From Gorsachius magnificus (Eukaryota > Chordata > Aves > Pelecaniformes > Ardeidae): 64,000 nt of DNA. Under the pieces are notes generated by a model that worked only from the letters and a program-made list of their open reading frames with translations, searched no databases and was not told the DNA's origin. The position numbers were made by a program, and so were the translations under genes. The DNA lies in contig CM067082.1 of NCBI GenBank assembly GCA_034008185.1, forward strand, positions 88,597,684 through 88,661,683, given 5' to 3'. Positions 23,401 through 36,988 of the stretch are shown here, in pieces; the first letter of the stretch is position 1, and each line of letters starts with the position of its first letter.

Positions 23401-26400
23401 GGACTGTGCCCCCTGGGAAGGCACGAGGGACTGAGACATAAGGAGAGGTTTCTGGGTTGTAAGCGGAGGTTTATATCGAGCACCAGTATGGCAGGGCATC
23501 AGGCTCTCAGTACACCCTGGAGGGCAGTTTGGGGTTAAACCTTCAAGTGGTGGGTGTCCCCAGGATCCCATTTACAGGGGTCAGGGTCTGAGGCATCCTT
23601 CTCCACCTGATGGGGGGGTAATTGGCCAGAACACCAAGCCAGGGCTTGGTGCAAGGCAGGGTTTTCTGCTCGGTGGGCCAGCAAACATCCGATGAGCAGG
23701 CATCACGCTTTCCCCTCCTGTAATCGCTGCACAGAGGTGTGGTGTGCAGTGATGGAGAGCAGTGCTAAACCTGGCCCTGGGAGGCCCTGGACCCCCTGAT
23801 GCCATGGTTTGTTGTTGCAAGTCTATGCAGAGCGGTCACTCATCGGCACGTGCTTGATCCCCGTCAGGGAGGGACACAGGGTGACATTGGGATATGATGG
23901 GGGGCCCAGGCCCTGCTACATCAGCCAGAACCTGGAGTACAGGGTTTATCCTGATTTTATGCACTTATGGTGGCTTTGTACTGATGGCAAGGTCTGCTCC
24001 AGCATGAATCTTGCCAAAGTAAGTAGTAACCATCCACACTTTAACCAACTTGTGATGAATTTACATCAGGTCAGCTTTTGCATCACATGGTCCACGCAAT
24101 TTCCCGTAGGTGACTGGCAGTATCTGAATGCGCTGTTTCTCCTAAGCTATGCCCTGCCTGAAAAAAGCAGCTCTGCTGCTCACTTGTACTTTCAGAAAGG
24201 ATGGGGAGGAGGAGGGAGAGAAGGAGAGGACAAGTTTGCCTGCTGGGGACTGAGGGCTCGTGCGCAGCGGTCCTAGGAGAGAGTTAACCCAGGAGCTCAG
24301 CTCTGTCTCTCTACAGGGCTCTGCTTTGCTTGCAGAGGGGCTAGCAGCCCCTGGATGGAAGTGTGTCAGTGAAGGGTGGGGGAGGGCCAGGGGAGCTTTT
24401 ATTTAAGGAACCTTTCCAGAAAAAGCTGCCTGCGAAATGATGATTCCTTCACTGTTCAATAACAGGCATTGCAAGAGAGGGGGAGTATGGTATTCTCCAG
24501 ATTAGGGAAGAGGACTTTCTGTGTTTTGAACTGTTTCAGAGAGGCCCCTCACAAAGCCTTCAGAACAAAACTAAATATAGCTTACTCCACTAATACCAAG
24601 GAAACACTTTTTTTTTGCCAAGAAACCGCAATCCTATTTTTTATGCCCACTTATTTTAGAAAGCAGACTTCCAAGTCCTTTTGTGTTGGGCCTCTTTCTG
24701 AATAAAGAGCATTAGGAAGATCAAGGTTGCTTTGTACTTTGTTTGAAGAGCTATCAAATAGCAGTAGTATCAGGTAATGTGGATTATCATCTTATAGCTC
24801 TCTACAGTTTTATGCTTTTTAATTACTTGTACAGAAAGAGTTCTGTGGGACATCTAAGGCTTAGAAACAGACACTAATTAAACAAGCAAAGTGTGTGGAG
24901 ATCTCTGTTTTCCTGAGCTGTATCAATAACAAAATTCTCTAACAGGTCAACTTCCTCCTCCCCCTCTCATCTGAGCTGTGGGTACTGAACCAGTGTAATG
25001 TTTTCATAATCATCTGATTTATGTAACAGCAGATAAACTCAAAAGGCAGAAAGAAATTGGGCTAGGAAATCCACAGTGGCCGTTCCAGTACCTTTCCAGA
25101 ATCCCTAACAAACCTCACGTCAAATCTCCAGCTGCAGCTTTATACAAAGAAAGCCCATTTTTCCCTGTGGATCAATGTCGTTACAAAAAAATGTTATGAA
25201 ATCATAGGTGGAAAGGCTGGGTGACCAGTTCAGGGCAGTGTAGAAACATATCCAAACTCAGCCTGGTCCCACTTTGTCTTCCTTCCTGTAGATGGGTGCT
25301 GGGAGGAGCATTAGTGCAAGATAAGCCCGCCCCAGAGACTTGAAGATCATTGACTGCTTGTCTAAAGTCATCAGAAAGCCTAACGCTTGACCCTGGAGGG
25401 GTGGGAAAGAGACACTAAAACATGATCAAGAATATGCCAAGATTATAGGAATATGGCTAAAGAGTTGGCAATTTCTTCCAACAACCTTGTTCTTCTGACA
25501 AAATGATGATATTTTAGCTCCTGTCCAGCTCGGGGATGGTGAGCAGGGTGGTTTCTATGGGCTGTTTTCACTTCAGTTGTTAGCTGCACACCAGTTGTCA
25601 AAACCCAAGCGCTAAATACCATTGCTGAACCCGCAGCATCCTTTGTCTTATTTATTCCCTTCCTTAACAGAGCAGACTCCTTGGGTCAGTTGCACGCTAT
25701 TGACAGTGGGTATTTAACAATACTTGATGTGACACAGAATACTGCAATATCTCCAGGAAGAGAGCTCCCCGAGGCAGGCAGTTTCCAGTGTGCATGTATG
25801 TGCCTCTATTTGTGTGTGTGCTGGCTCTACTGCTCTCTGGAGCAGGGAGATAAGAATGGGATTATCCTGTATCTGCCAGCTACAGGCTTCTCGGACCTTT
25901 CTCTGAAGCATCTGGTGCTGGCTAGCATCAGAGACAGGATATTGACCCTTGTGTCTAAGCAAGTCTGGCAATTCCCATATTTCCAGGCATTGGACAGAAA
26001 CAGACTGTTTTCTACTAGAGGGTGGCTCATATTTCTTGCCAATGCTGACAGTCACATGCCTCTTTCACATTCCCTCTTACTCCTAATTTTCAACCTCAGG
26101 CTGAAGGTCAAAGGGTAGATGCTGGATGTTCCCATGCAAGGAAAATCAATTTAGATTCACAAAAGACAGAGCAGTCAGTGCAGAAGGTCACTGCATGGTC
26201 TCAGTTGCTCTTCGGGTTTAGAAATTTGAACGGGGAGGAAGGAGGGGGATGACCAAGGATGAATTGATGGAGCAGGATTGCTTGCGGACTGGCAGAACAA
26301 GAGCATGAGAAGAGACATAGGCGGAAGGGCCATCTGCAAGTAGAGATTGCCCCATCCCACTGTACCAGGACCTGGACTATCCCCAAAATCTCACCCGTAG

Positions 26401-27399
26401 TTGTGCTTTGGCCTCAGTTCATCCCATTGTGAAGCAGGATGTCCACCAAGTTTGGATTTCAGATCCGACCAGAGACTTTTTACTTTATTTCATGGCGGAG
26501 TCTGATACCAGATAGTTTGCTTTGAATCAAGCAAGGGACTCGGACAAACAGAGAATGACCTGATTCCTTGCACAAGGATGAATAGCGATGCTTTTGAGCT
26601 TAAAACACTGCTCTCCTGCTGTAACAGGAAAATCTGCTTGGCCTGTAACAGACAATTTGACCCCCAGGAAATTAGAGCCAAGGAATACTCTCCAAGGCAT
26701 TTTGGGGGGATTCTTTGCCTTATGAAGGTGCTCATTGCCCCCCAAAAAACATTAGCAAGAGTCACTGCTTTTCAGAGGGGCCAGGGCAAAAGGCTTTGAA
26801 TGAAAGGCAGCGGGGAAAGCCACTCTCAGGGCAATCAGGCAGTGCATGTCTCCCCTGAGCGCACAGTGCGTGGAGAAGGTTTCGGTCCTCTCCACCTCCG
26901 CCCCCCGCTTGCCTTTCTGCTTTCAGGCTGGTGGGTGCGTCGGATGGAGCCACACTCCATAGGTCTTACCAGGAAGTGCTTGTAGCTTGTATTAGGGACA
27001 TTGGTAAAGTCAAGCTCCTCTTTAATGCATCATGTTTAAGCTGAGTTTCACAAAGGAAGAGAGGCTATTGCTCCTCTGAGAAGCTAATGTTGTCATTTGG
27101 TAAAAAAGCACCCAACGAGTGAATTCCCCCTTCCGCCTCATTACTTTTTTGAGCACTGCGCAGTAATAACGCCATGCACGGCTTCAAATTTAAGCACCAA
27201 GACCCCTACAGACATGGATGGTTTTGCAGCTTTCATGTATACAACAGAGCACGACAGCTCCCCGGGGGCCAGACCTGTGCTGCTGTTTTCATCTGGAGAC
27301 AGATTTCTGCTGCAGTCTCTAATGCCCCATTGAATTCAGCGGGGTTACATCAGAAGTAGAATATGAATCAGGATCCTCGTTTGTCATTTGGCGTGCAGT
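20406..27399. other. Unique non-coding sequence
   Basis: No gene or transposable element recognised. Simple-sequence features are a run of 14 A at 22447-22460 and a run of 15 G at 22974-22988. A 155-codon plus-strand frame at 23809-24276 contains AAA|GTAAGT at 24019; I do not recognise its peptide and treat it as unproven. Confidence 0.5.
22974..22988. repeat. Poly-G run, 15 bases
   Basis: Fifteen uninterrupted G, preceded by GGGGC. Such runs are unstable and prone to sequencing or assembly length errors. They can also form G-quadruplex structure on the plus strand. Confidence 0.9.
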
Positions 27400-27424
27400 T
27401 CATATTTGGTGTGGCTATAAATAG
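27400..27424. promoter_or_regulatory. MEF2 site beside a CArG-like box
   Basis: CTATAAATAG at 27415-27424 is a perfect match to the MEF2 consensus YTA(A/T)4TAR, and it also contains a TATA-box core. Six bases to its left, TCATATTTGG (27400-27409) differs by one base from an SRF CArG box. The pairing resembles muscle-gene control regions. Motif resemblance only; no neighbouring gene is identified. Confidence 0.35.
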
Positions 27425-30400
27425 GTCGTTTGGCTGCAATTCTTATTTCCAGATTTATTTATTTTCTTAAACCCCAGCCACGCTTTTTTAGACCAAGGCT
27501 GCGTTGATGAGCCTCAAAACGTCAGACTTGGAGTTGGAAAGGGCAGATAACTGAGGCATGGCTTACTCCCATCCCAGGCTGCTTGCTGCCTTCCCACTCC
27601 AGGCAGAAAAGGGCCGAATGATCAGTCTCTGTGCAGTCACCGAGGGTTGTTTTGAGTTCCTAGGAATTTAACCCTATGGCTTTGACCTTTGACAAGAACA
27701 CCTAATTATTTCCAGCTCTCCAGCCAGGTCATAAACTGGCCCTTTAGAAAAGTTTCCTGCTCTCCATAAAAAAGAGCTCTCGGCCACTGTCGTAGCAGAG
27801 TTTACATTCTTTGAATGGAGGGGCTTCTTGAATCAGCGGGATACTATGGTTGGGTTAAAGAGTTCAGCATTTGGTTTTGTTTTCAACGGCAGATGAATCA
27901 GTGTTCCGAAATGCCATCCTGTGTCCAGATTTTGTATCTCCCAAAATTTTCCTTTTGTTTTTTGTTTCCTCAGATTCTGGGATTTGAGATTGTTCCATTG
28001 TAAAACCAGAATTTGTTTACAAAATTGGAATAAAAACTATTCCACTCTTTTCTTATTTTCAGGGTCACACTTGGATAATAATATTTTTTTCATCCAAATA
28101 CCCAGCAGTGACTCCCTTGTGCTCCTGAACCTCTGAGTTTCGGTAAGAGCTTATGAGCGTATCTCTTGCATTGGCTCCGCTTCCCATAGGAGGCAAGAGA
28201 AACTTAACTTTTCACCTTTTTCTGTAATGCTCTCCACACATTCCTGTTTGTCAGGGTGACGTTTTTCCTTCAGTCAAAATATAATAAATGCAAAACGTTA
28301 GTAATGCCAGACTATCCAATAAATTGGAAGGCAAGACCCCAGCTGCAACACATCATGCCTTAATAAAGAAGTATTTCATCCTATGCTTGCTCTGATTTAG
28401 GTAAACATACAGACCTAAACAACCACAGCACACCAGGGGGTAAAGAGACTCTGCCTGGCAGCCTTGCTTTTTAGCAGCGGAAAGAGGGGCGGGTGGGGTG
28501 CATGCTGACCTCCCTGCGCACGTTGCTCCCGATAAGGAGCTATTGAAACCATCGAAGCCTCACTTAAATGATAGTAAGGTCTAACAGAGAGTGTAATTCT
28601 GCCTTCCCGCTTAACAGCTTTACCAGTAAGTTGCTTCTTTTTCCTTACATGGGGATGTGGTTGGTGGGGACATTCTTTTAAAATGAAAAGGCGGCTCTCG
28701 GTACCACAAACCACTTGCCCACATTTCTAGCGTGATGCACTCACTGTAAGGCAGCAGAACAGAGCTGAAAAACAAAGTTTTACTGAAACACCTATTTTTA
28801 GACTGATTTCGCAGCTTCTGCAGCCCCAGGCTCTGCCTGCCAGATCCTGGTGCCCCCCGAGGGCACTGTAGCTAAAGCTGGCCTGAAGCAGGCAGCTCAG
28901 GTCCAAATCTGCATTTGCATCAGCCCAGGTGTGCAGCCCGGGGTCAGACCAGGGTGAGAAATCGCTTGGAACGCCTGCACCCCGTGAAGCTTTGGCCAAG
29001 CCTGAGCTGCAACCAGAAACCCCCTTTGTGCTCCCCACGCCTTCACCTCTAGGTTTTGGGTCACTGAGATGCCACAGCCTGCTGCAGGACCATCATGCTG
29101 GCAAAGCCCATGAGATGTCAGTGAGGAAAGAAATCAGCAGCACCCTTCCTGCCTCATTGTGGGGAAGGGGAAATGGAAATGCATGCCCTAAAGATCACCA
29201 GCGGTAGCAGTGATTGCATTTCTTGGTTTGCAGAGAATGAATTAATTTGGACAGTGATGTTATTAAACTTGTCTTGGAGAACAGAAAGCAGCTGTGACCA
29301 TCTTTCCTGCTCAGAGGTAGTGTCCCATGCCTCGCAGAAGGCTGGATTCCTGACTGTGACCTGGGAAATTCCAGCCCTTCCCCTGTCTCTGGGGGGCTGC
29401 CAGCTTCCACCTTAGTTATAGGTGGGGATGCAGCCATTGCCAGGCAAAGGGAATAAAAAAATAATAATTAAAAAAAAAAGGCAGAAAGCTTTACAGGCCA
29501 CAAGCCCTCAGGAAAAGGGCTGCATTTCAAGATAAATCCATTTAGCTCTAAACACAAATGGCATGAATGGTGCAGAATCTCAGTTGCTGAAAACAGAATA
29601 GCGATTAGCGGTGATGCTGAGGTCTGTCTCTTGAAGGCTTCATCTGTTTTTATACTTTTGTCCCTTCACAGTCTCCTGTGTGGACACAATGTCCTGAAAA
29701 TGCCTTCTGCTGACTTACGCACACCAACAGCATTTTGCAGCAGATGAATTGCATTTTCATGTGTCCTTTCCTGTAAGTCTTTCCTGCAGTTCAAGCCTGC
29801 AAATGATTGACTTGTTAAATTGCAATTCCATGCTGCCTGAACCAAATTCCCACCGAGAGGCTGCTTTATAGTGCTCCAGCAATGCCAAACTGCTGAACTG
29901 CCAGCGTGGTATAAGAGAGACCCGGACATTAAAAAAAATATCCTCTCATGTCTCTAGAATATTTTCTGTATTCTACAGCAGAACCAAGTACTTCTGTTTT
30001 CTCAAAATAATAATAAAAAAAAAGCAAGTTCATCCATTTAATATTCTACTCTTCATATATACACCATATGGTGTTTTAAATACCGTCTTTCAGGGCCCTT
30101 CTTTTTTAAAAGTTAAGAAGTTTTATGGCATAAATATTTTCCCCGTGAGGTTAGGAAACCAATGTGTCGGACACTATATTTTTTAACAGTTATGGTATAT
30201 TAGATCATGTTCTTTTGTGGTTAGGTATGACATCAGGCCACCGCAAAGCCATACCAGGAGAATCACATGGAGGAAAACATGTCAACTTAATAGCTTCCAA
30301 CATTCAGGGGAATTTGGAAAAGCCAAAACCTGGGTATGTGGAATGATCTGTTGTTATTCTCACAAAGCTAACCTGAGGTGACTTGCAAGCATGCATACTT

Positions 30401-33400
30401 ATAAAAAGTTTAGGGGAAGAGATAAGGTGAAAAGAATTACTGTTTGGATATTGCAACTTCAGCAAAAAAATCAGCGAGGCAGGCAGGCCAGCCACTGCCC
30501 CCACTTGCCCTCCAGTAAACCCCTGATAATTCACCTGTGATCTGAAGCTCTTTGTACCGGCTTTCCTAAATGAGAAAGGGGGCCCAAACTGCTAACAGCC
30601 CCAGCTCGTGATCTGGTGCACCTGCCCCACCACTTTGGTAATGTTTTCATTTATCTGTTCCACTTATCTGTTGGTTTGTTTGTTTGTTTTTTCTTAATGC
30701 AGCACTGGCAATCCTTAGACGTTTTGGCCATCATCAAGAAAAATAACTTTTCTGGGAAGACAGACCTGCCAGAGCAAGTGCCAAAATGCTGAGGGGCAGC
30801 TGGAGCACAGCGATGCCTCAGGCTGGCTGTGGGTGATTTAGGTGGGAAGGGAGCTCGGGACCCAACCCTGGGTGGATATAAACCTACCTTGGGGGGGGTT
30901 CCTATTTTGGGGCTGGGTGGTGGAGCTGCCCTGACTTGTCAAGGGTGCTGAGGGATCAGTTCCTGCCTTGCGGTGCCCCCATCCTCCTGCGGCTCATGCC
31001 AGAACTGTTCTCCCACCCAGAGCAGCTGAGGGGCCTGGTTTTGCTCTCCCACTACCTCTGCAGCTGCGGTCAGTGATTGCCATGGAGCAAGGGCCTCTCC
31101 AAGACGCGTAGCAGAGCTCACACTATGGGGGGAAAGCAGGACCTGGCAAGGTCTGGCCCTGTGCCAGGCAAGCAACCATCTATGGAGATTTGCATCAGCT
31201 GCTGAGGAGAAGTTGTTGCCTCCATGGAGCTCAGATCCCATGGCTGTTGAGGTCTTTTGTTTGGTTTTTTTGTTTTGCAGAGCAAAGGCCGGCAACTTTA
31301 TTTGGGAATTTGCTGGTTTTGCTTCTGACCTGTAAAATGACTTGCCTGCTTGGAAGATTTTCTCCTTTTTCTAACTATACTAATGGGGCTAAAGAAAAAT
31401 ATTTCTTCTACCTGTAAGCTTTATCTTGGCTTAGGACTTACTCCGCCCCTTTCCCAGCAGATAGCAAAGCCTGGTTCCCGCTGCTGGCCTTGTATGTTGA
31501 AGGATAGAGGCAATGCGTGAGATATCCTCTGTCTCCGATAAGCCTTGGAGAACTGGAGTTACAGACAGTCTCATATCGATGGGCATACATGCCTGCATGC
31601 GTGAGAGGAGCTATCTCAAATTGCAAAGGCAATCTTCCTATTGGCATCTCTTAACTTTTAAGTCCTCAGCTTTGTGAGCTCAATAATGTCCTATTAGCAC
31701 AGATGTGCATTTAGGCAAGCGGTAAAATGCCGTCAAATGCTGACACCGCCAGTTATTTCATATCATTCAGATTATAGACTTATTGATACAATGGGTGCAT
31801 CTCTTTTTTTCTCCCCAAAATGGAAAGGGCAAGAGGGACTTCAGATTCAGGTGTATTTTAGGCACTGATGTTATGAACCTCCGCTACTCCTGCTCCGTGA
31901 TCTGCTGTCACCGCTGCTCCTGTCCCTGCCGCAGCAGAGAAGAAATGTCAGGCGCAGCGGTAGGAGCGGTTTCACCCCCAGCAGCAGGGGATGCAGTTGG
32001 TACCAAGGTTCTCTAATTTCCCTTTTTAAGGAGGGACACGTCTTCTACACCAGCGTGCCTTAGGTGCTGGAAAATACGTTAGTTGCTGGGACTGCTCATA
32101 TGTGCAGGACTCTCCTGGGAGGTAATTTATTAGTACTGATTTCCATAATAGCATGTATTGATTTGATGTCTATAAAGTGTCCTATGACTACTTGATTATT
32201 TTTTGCCCTTGTAATTTTTATATAGCTATTATGACCTTCTATTCTTAATGAGGCTTTCCTTGGCAACATCCAGCTGAGATGTATAAACAAAAATTATTCA
32301 GAAACAATTTCATGTGATCCATCAGGCTAGTCGGACTTAAGCAGTCTGCCTTGTGCTTTGAATGCTGACTACTCATGGCAATGTGGTTACAAAGGATATA
32401 CAGCTCAAGGATTCCTGTTAGAAATTTTTAGGGAAATCATTCTGAATAAAGAGCTCATTTCTTATTTTTTCAGCTCTTTACAGACAGTCTACAAACTCAG
32501 TGAGAGAATAAGTTTGTGGACTGCATGGCATGAAATAGTAGCAATTATTAAGTCAAATCTAAGCAAAACGGACTGGATTTTGACTTCCTCCTCCTGCCAT
32601 TGTCCTTGCTAAATGACTTGTACAAAAGCACCGATAGCAAATTTCACACAGTGTTTCTTATCAGCCCTTACACAGGGAAATGAAGATATTTCTGATAACA
32701 CTTAAAGTTATTCTTTTTTTAGATCCCATCTTGTTCACAACAGCATAGAAAAGGAAGTCAGTCCTTCCGACCCTGCGCGTGGGACAAACCCCCAAAACCC
32801 AATTAATTTGCCTTGCTCACAGCGAGCTGCTGCTCTGCACTTTTGATTTCATAACATCTTGACACTAGCTTAAATATTATCCTTTTAAATTTGCTTTAAT
32901 GTGCCTAGGGATATTTTGTTGTTGTTGTCGTTAGCTGGTTTTGTTTTGGACAGACGTTTGGAGGACTTTTGTGGTTGACCAAGCTCTGACGCAGGTCTAA
33001 ATGCGTGCATTGCTCCCTGTCCTGGCAGCCTGGGGGAGATCAGCCGAACCCGCCCTGCCCTGCTGCTGCCCTGAGTGAACAGTCAGAGAGGGGAACTGGG
33101 GCTGTAAAGAAGTGTGAGGCTTGAAAAAACAGAGGGAGCCCGTTTTCTTTGCAAAATGACAGAAAAATCCAGCAGGCCAACCTCCTGGGTATGCCCTTGG
33201 GTGCTGCACCAAACACTGGCCTCCTGTAGCTTGCCTCTAGGATTTTAAGGCACTTTCCCAAGTGGGGCTGCATATGGGGCTTCATAAACACCTCAAAGCC
33301 GTGTCCTGTGTTAGTCTCATCTGTAACAGCCCCTAGCTTGTGGAGAGGTGGGGGGAACCCCCGTCAGAGATGCACATATCATTAGACCCTTCAATACAGA

Positions 33401-33733
33401 CAAGGTTCTCAGCATTTGCTTAGTGTCACGCTGGGTTGAGCATGCCTGTACCCCTAAGCCCTTAAGGACAGGGAAATGCTACTTCCTTGCCCTGGGTTAT
33501 TGCAAAACATGGTTATTAATGGTTGGCAAGTATTTATCAGAGAGTAACAAGGAACTTCCTGACTTTTCAGGAAAACGTTTAGCGTGCCTTTTCTAAACCA
33601 CCAAATAATGGTTATGGCCATGATTTTCAAGCAAAACCCCTCAGCTAGGAACTGAAAAGAGAGGCACGGTTTCCAGAGGCTGGCAGCACCGCACAGCTCC
33701 CCTCGCAGCTGCGGGGAATTGGGATGGGGAGCA
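27425..33733. other. Unique non-coding sequence
   Basis: No gene or transposable element recognised. Minor features: an HNF4-type TGACCTTTGAC string near 27684 and a short TTTG run near 30674. GC-richer patches at 28.7-29.1 and 30.8-31.2 kb carry 90-118-codon frames on both strands that I attribute to base composition. Confidence 0.5.
28063..28142 (+). other. Candidate plus-strand non-coding exon, 80 bp
   Basis: A pyrimidine-rich tract ending TTTTCAG (AG at 28061-28062) is followed 80 bases later by TTTCG|GTAAGA (GTAAGA at 28143-28148). Both are good splice-signal matches and the spacing suits an internal exon. All three plus frames contain stops, so if real it would belong to an untranslated exon or a long non-coding RNA. 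Unsupported by any other evidence. Confidence 0.15.
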
Positions 33734-33756
33734 GCAAAGCAAAGCAAAGCAAAGCA
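33734..33756. repeat. (GCAAA)4 microsatellite
   Basis: Four perfect GCAAA units at 33734-33753 followed by a partial unit. A short simple repeat of no obvious function. Confidence 0.9.
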
Positions 33757-36700
33757 GCCGTCAGGGAGGCAGCTTTGTATGGTATCTGTATTTGTATGCA
33801 TCTGCAGACGCTGCTGAGCATAGCACTGCCCCGAGGTGGCCTAAAGGAAGAATTTGTTCCCATCACAGCAGAACCTTTGGCAATTAGTGGAGTGGTGAGA
33901 TTCCTTGTCAATCTAGCAGCAAAATCCCTCTCCTTCCCGCGTTCTGTGGCAAAGACGGAAGATAAATATTCTGGGCTGGAACTGTAGAAAAGGAGCCCAC
34001 AGAAGTTCTGCAGTCGCTGGTTTCAGGCCCTTCACAAGGGATTGCTTCAAGCTGTGAAGGAGGAGTTTAAACATTCCCCAGTTAACCTCTTTTATTTGTC
34101 CAGATTCTTCTCGTGTCTCCAGCTGCTGTATTCGTGTGCTTCCCCAGCTGAAAGGGAGCCAGGCACAGGGCAAGCGAGTCCGTAAGCTCGGGGACTTCCT
34201 ATCTTACAGTGTTTGGAAAGCAGAGTGAAAGCATTAGAGAAAAGCAGCGGTGGCTCTTCCCTAGGCTGTTTTGTACCCTTTGGGTATGCTTTTACCCCCA
34301 AAGCTGATGATTGCTAGTGTAAGGGTTGCCATGCTGGTGGTTTTCCATTCCTAGTGGAAGGTTAAAGTTTCTGCTTCTGACTGGGGTAGTTTATTGCAAC
34401 TATCAATAAAAGCAACGGATGAAAGCGAAGGCCTTGAACTCTACATTGGCTAAGGTCCGAGTCTTGCACCTACTTATATTGGTGTGCTACAATTTATTAT
34501 AAACCTCTGATCATAAACAGAGGTTAGATAAATACTGCTGAGACAACGGATAATAGCCGGGAGTAAAAAAACAACCACCACAGTTGTTTGTTGCTAGGAT
34601 GGTGCTTGTCTTTTAGAGGAGGAAGTGTTGGGTTTTCTTTTCTGATGCTGACAACTTTCCCCAGCAGAACAGCCAGCCTTTCTAAGAGTAGAAATGTGAC
34701 TGTCACTGTATAAACCCCACATCTCTCCCACTTTGTCTATTAAACTGCGTATAAAAGACCACTCCTTCGTATACTGGACAAACCCTTTGAAGCTGGTTGA
34801 AGGAAGGATTTTACTTGGTATTTTTCAGGCAGTTCTTGGCTAGTTCTGGGCACGCAAGACATATGGAGTCCACGAGATCCTTCCTTCCCTCCCTTGCTTG
34901 TGGGGAAGATGGACTTGATGTTGTAGAAGAACGTGTTTTCACACTGCAAGCAAGCTGTGGTGCTGTTCACACCACCATGGCTTAGAAAAGCAAGTTTCAT
35001 TCACTCTCTTTGATGGCTTTTATTCAGAAGGAGTAATGGACTTAAATTTTCCATTTAAAAAAACCCTGTTTCTTTTCCTTTTTGTAATGGAAGGCATCAC
35101 GTAATGTACCTATTGCTGGACTAGACGTTGTTGATACTGCTTATCAGAAAACTCAAAGTAAAACCATTCATAAGGCCAACGGCCAAATCAGCAGCTCTGC
35201 TGGAGGCAGGACAGTGGGCTTTCTGCATTTGTATGATTGGTGCTTGATGGGCAATTTGTCTAATATGGTAAGAACCTGGACTGGAAGAGATGGAAAGAGT
35301 AAACTAAAACCGGCAACTTTGGGCATCACCTGAAGTACCACCCATTGCAGTGCCAATGAAGCTCCTGGGAAAGATTTCTTTGAAAGGAACATGGAGAAAT
35401 GGAGTATCTTGTTTGTGCACTGCAATCCTCCACTGTCACCACCATGAACTTCTGTAATGTGTACTCAGTGAAACAAAGCAATCGCTGTTAAAAATTTTGC
35501 TGGCAGATCTCAGGGAGTTCCTGTAATTATTCTGTGTTCCTGCTCTCAGCAACTGAGGAGGACAAATACGGTAGGCCCATCCTTCACCTCTTCACTTCTG
35601 TCCTTCACCGCTCAAGCGTTTTGCCTGATGGCACTTTTCTCCATTTTCCTTGATGACCGTGGTCTTGGGGGAGACTGCCGCAGAGAGGAGGTCTGGGTGA
35701 GAGAAGAGGAGTCACCGCTACGATGCACCACACGGGGCGTTCTCTGAAGCCAAGGCTGTGATAATTTGCCCTGTCCCTGCTCCTGCCTTCTCCCCCCTAG
35801 CTCTGCCGTACCTTGTTGTACTCCCACTGCCTTGCAAGCTCGCAAACTAGCCTTCCGCTGGGGAATGGTAGCAGGCAGACCCTTCCAGTGTCTCCTCCAG
35901 CCTCTGCAAGGTCTCTGTGCCCTTTGGCGATTCAGTTGTGGCATTCAGCAGTAGGATCATACGAACTTGTCTATGGTGCATTTTCATAATTCTGGTAAGA
36001 GGGAGGATGGAGCCATCTAAACGTTAACTGTTGGCTACCTGCCTGGGGGATCTAAGGATTACAATGGGTGTGATTGGTTTTGGTTTAAATGAATAGATTC
36101 TCTTACGGAGGATTTTTTAAATATGTATTTGAGAGGGGAAAAAACTTTAAAATTTGTATAATTTAATTAATTAACTTCTAAGCATATTAAATTCAAAGCA
36201 CACATCTGAAGTTGAAACAACCTCCTTTCCTCCTCCCCACCCAAATAAAAGAGAGTATCTGGATTTTTAGGCTGGAAGGTTACTGGTGGGTGACAAAGGA
36301 GATTCTTGTTCGGCACTTGGCCACACTTCTTGCTCGCAGGCTGACCTTCCTCAGGCCAGCCTCTCTTGCCCCGCTTGAAAAGGGAGTGTAGCGATATTGA
36401 CCTGTTGGGCAAAGAAGCGCTTTGAGATCGATGTGTGTGAAGGTGCTGGGGGTGAGTCACCTTTGCAAACATTGAATGTTTCATGTCGGTATGCTGCTTT
36501 GGCTTGGAAAACATTCCTTGCTAAATTTGGACAGGTCGTGGTGTTTGTGATTCATTCGCAGGGAATTCCTCACTTTGAGCTCTTCCCTTATTTGTAGGTA
36601 TTTGCTGGCTCGTTTACTAAATGGGCTGTTCTGAGGCTGTTTGCTACACTCCGCATCGCTTACCCCTCCGCGGGACTGAGTCATGTACCACCAGGTCTCA

Positions 36701-36782
36701 TGCTAGCATGTGGCAATTGAGGTAAGGCAGTTGGAAGCAAAAACCCAGCCTTGAGCACAACCTACAGCTTGAACGTGGTGAG
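33757..36782. other. Unique non-coding sequence
   Basis: Nothing recognised. Open frames are 115 codons or fewer and occur in overlapping sets on both strands. Confidence 0.5.
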
Positions 36783-36988
36783 GTGGGGTGGGGTGGGCTG
36801 GGCTGGCAGCTCCACTGCCCCGCGCCCAGGCTCTGTCGGGGTTTGTCTCAGGGCTGGCCGAGCAGGCGGCGGGGGGATTTCTGGCGGGTCGGAGGCATGA
36901 TAGCAGCCGAGGGTGAAGGGGAACGAGGTGTTCTCTGGGGCGCATGCAGAAGCACTCTGAGTGCAGACAGGGGATTTGGCACGTAAGA
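36783..36988 (+). promoter_or_regulatory. CpG-rich block with G-quadruplex motif and possible first exon
   Basis: The left end, GGGGTGGGGTGGGCTGGG (about 36784-36802), is a textbook G-quadruplex pattern with 1-2 base loops. About 12 CpG follow in the next 180 bases. Within the block an ATG at 36897 with G at -3 opens a frame beginning MIAAEGEGERGVLWGACRST. The frame continues to CAC|GTAAGA (GTAAGA at 36983-36988), a possible splice donor, just before its in-frame stop. This combination could be a promoter plus first exon. It could also be only a GC-rich patch. The minus strand also carries open frames here, as expected for GC-rich DNA. Confidence 0.3.
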
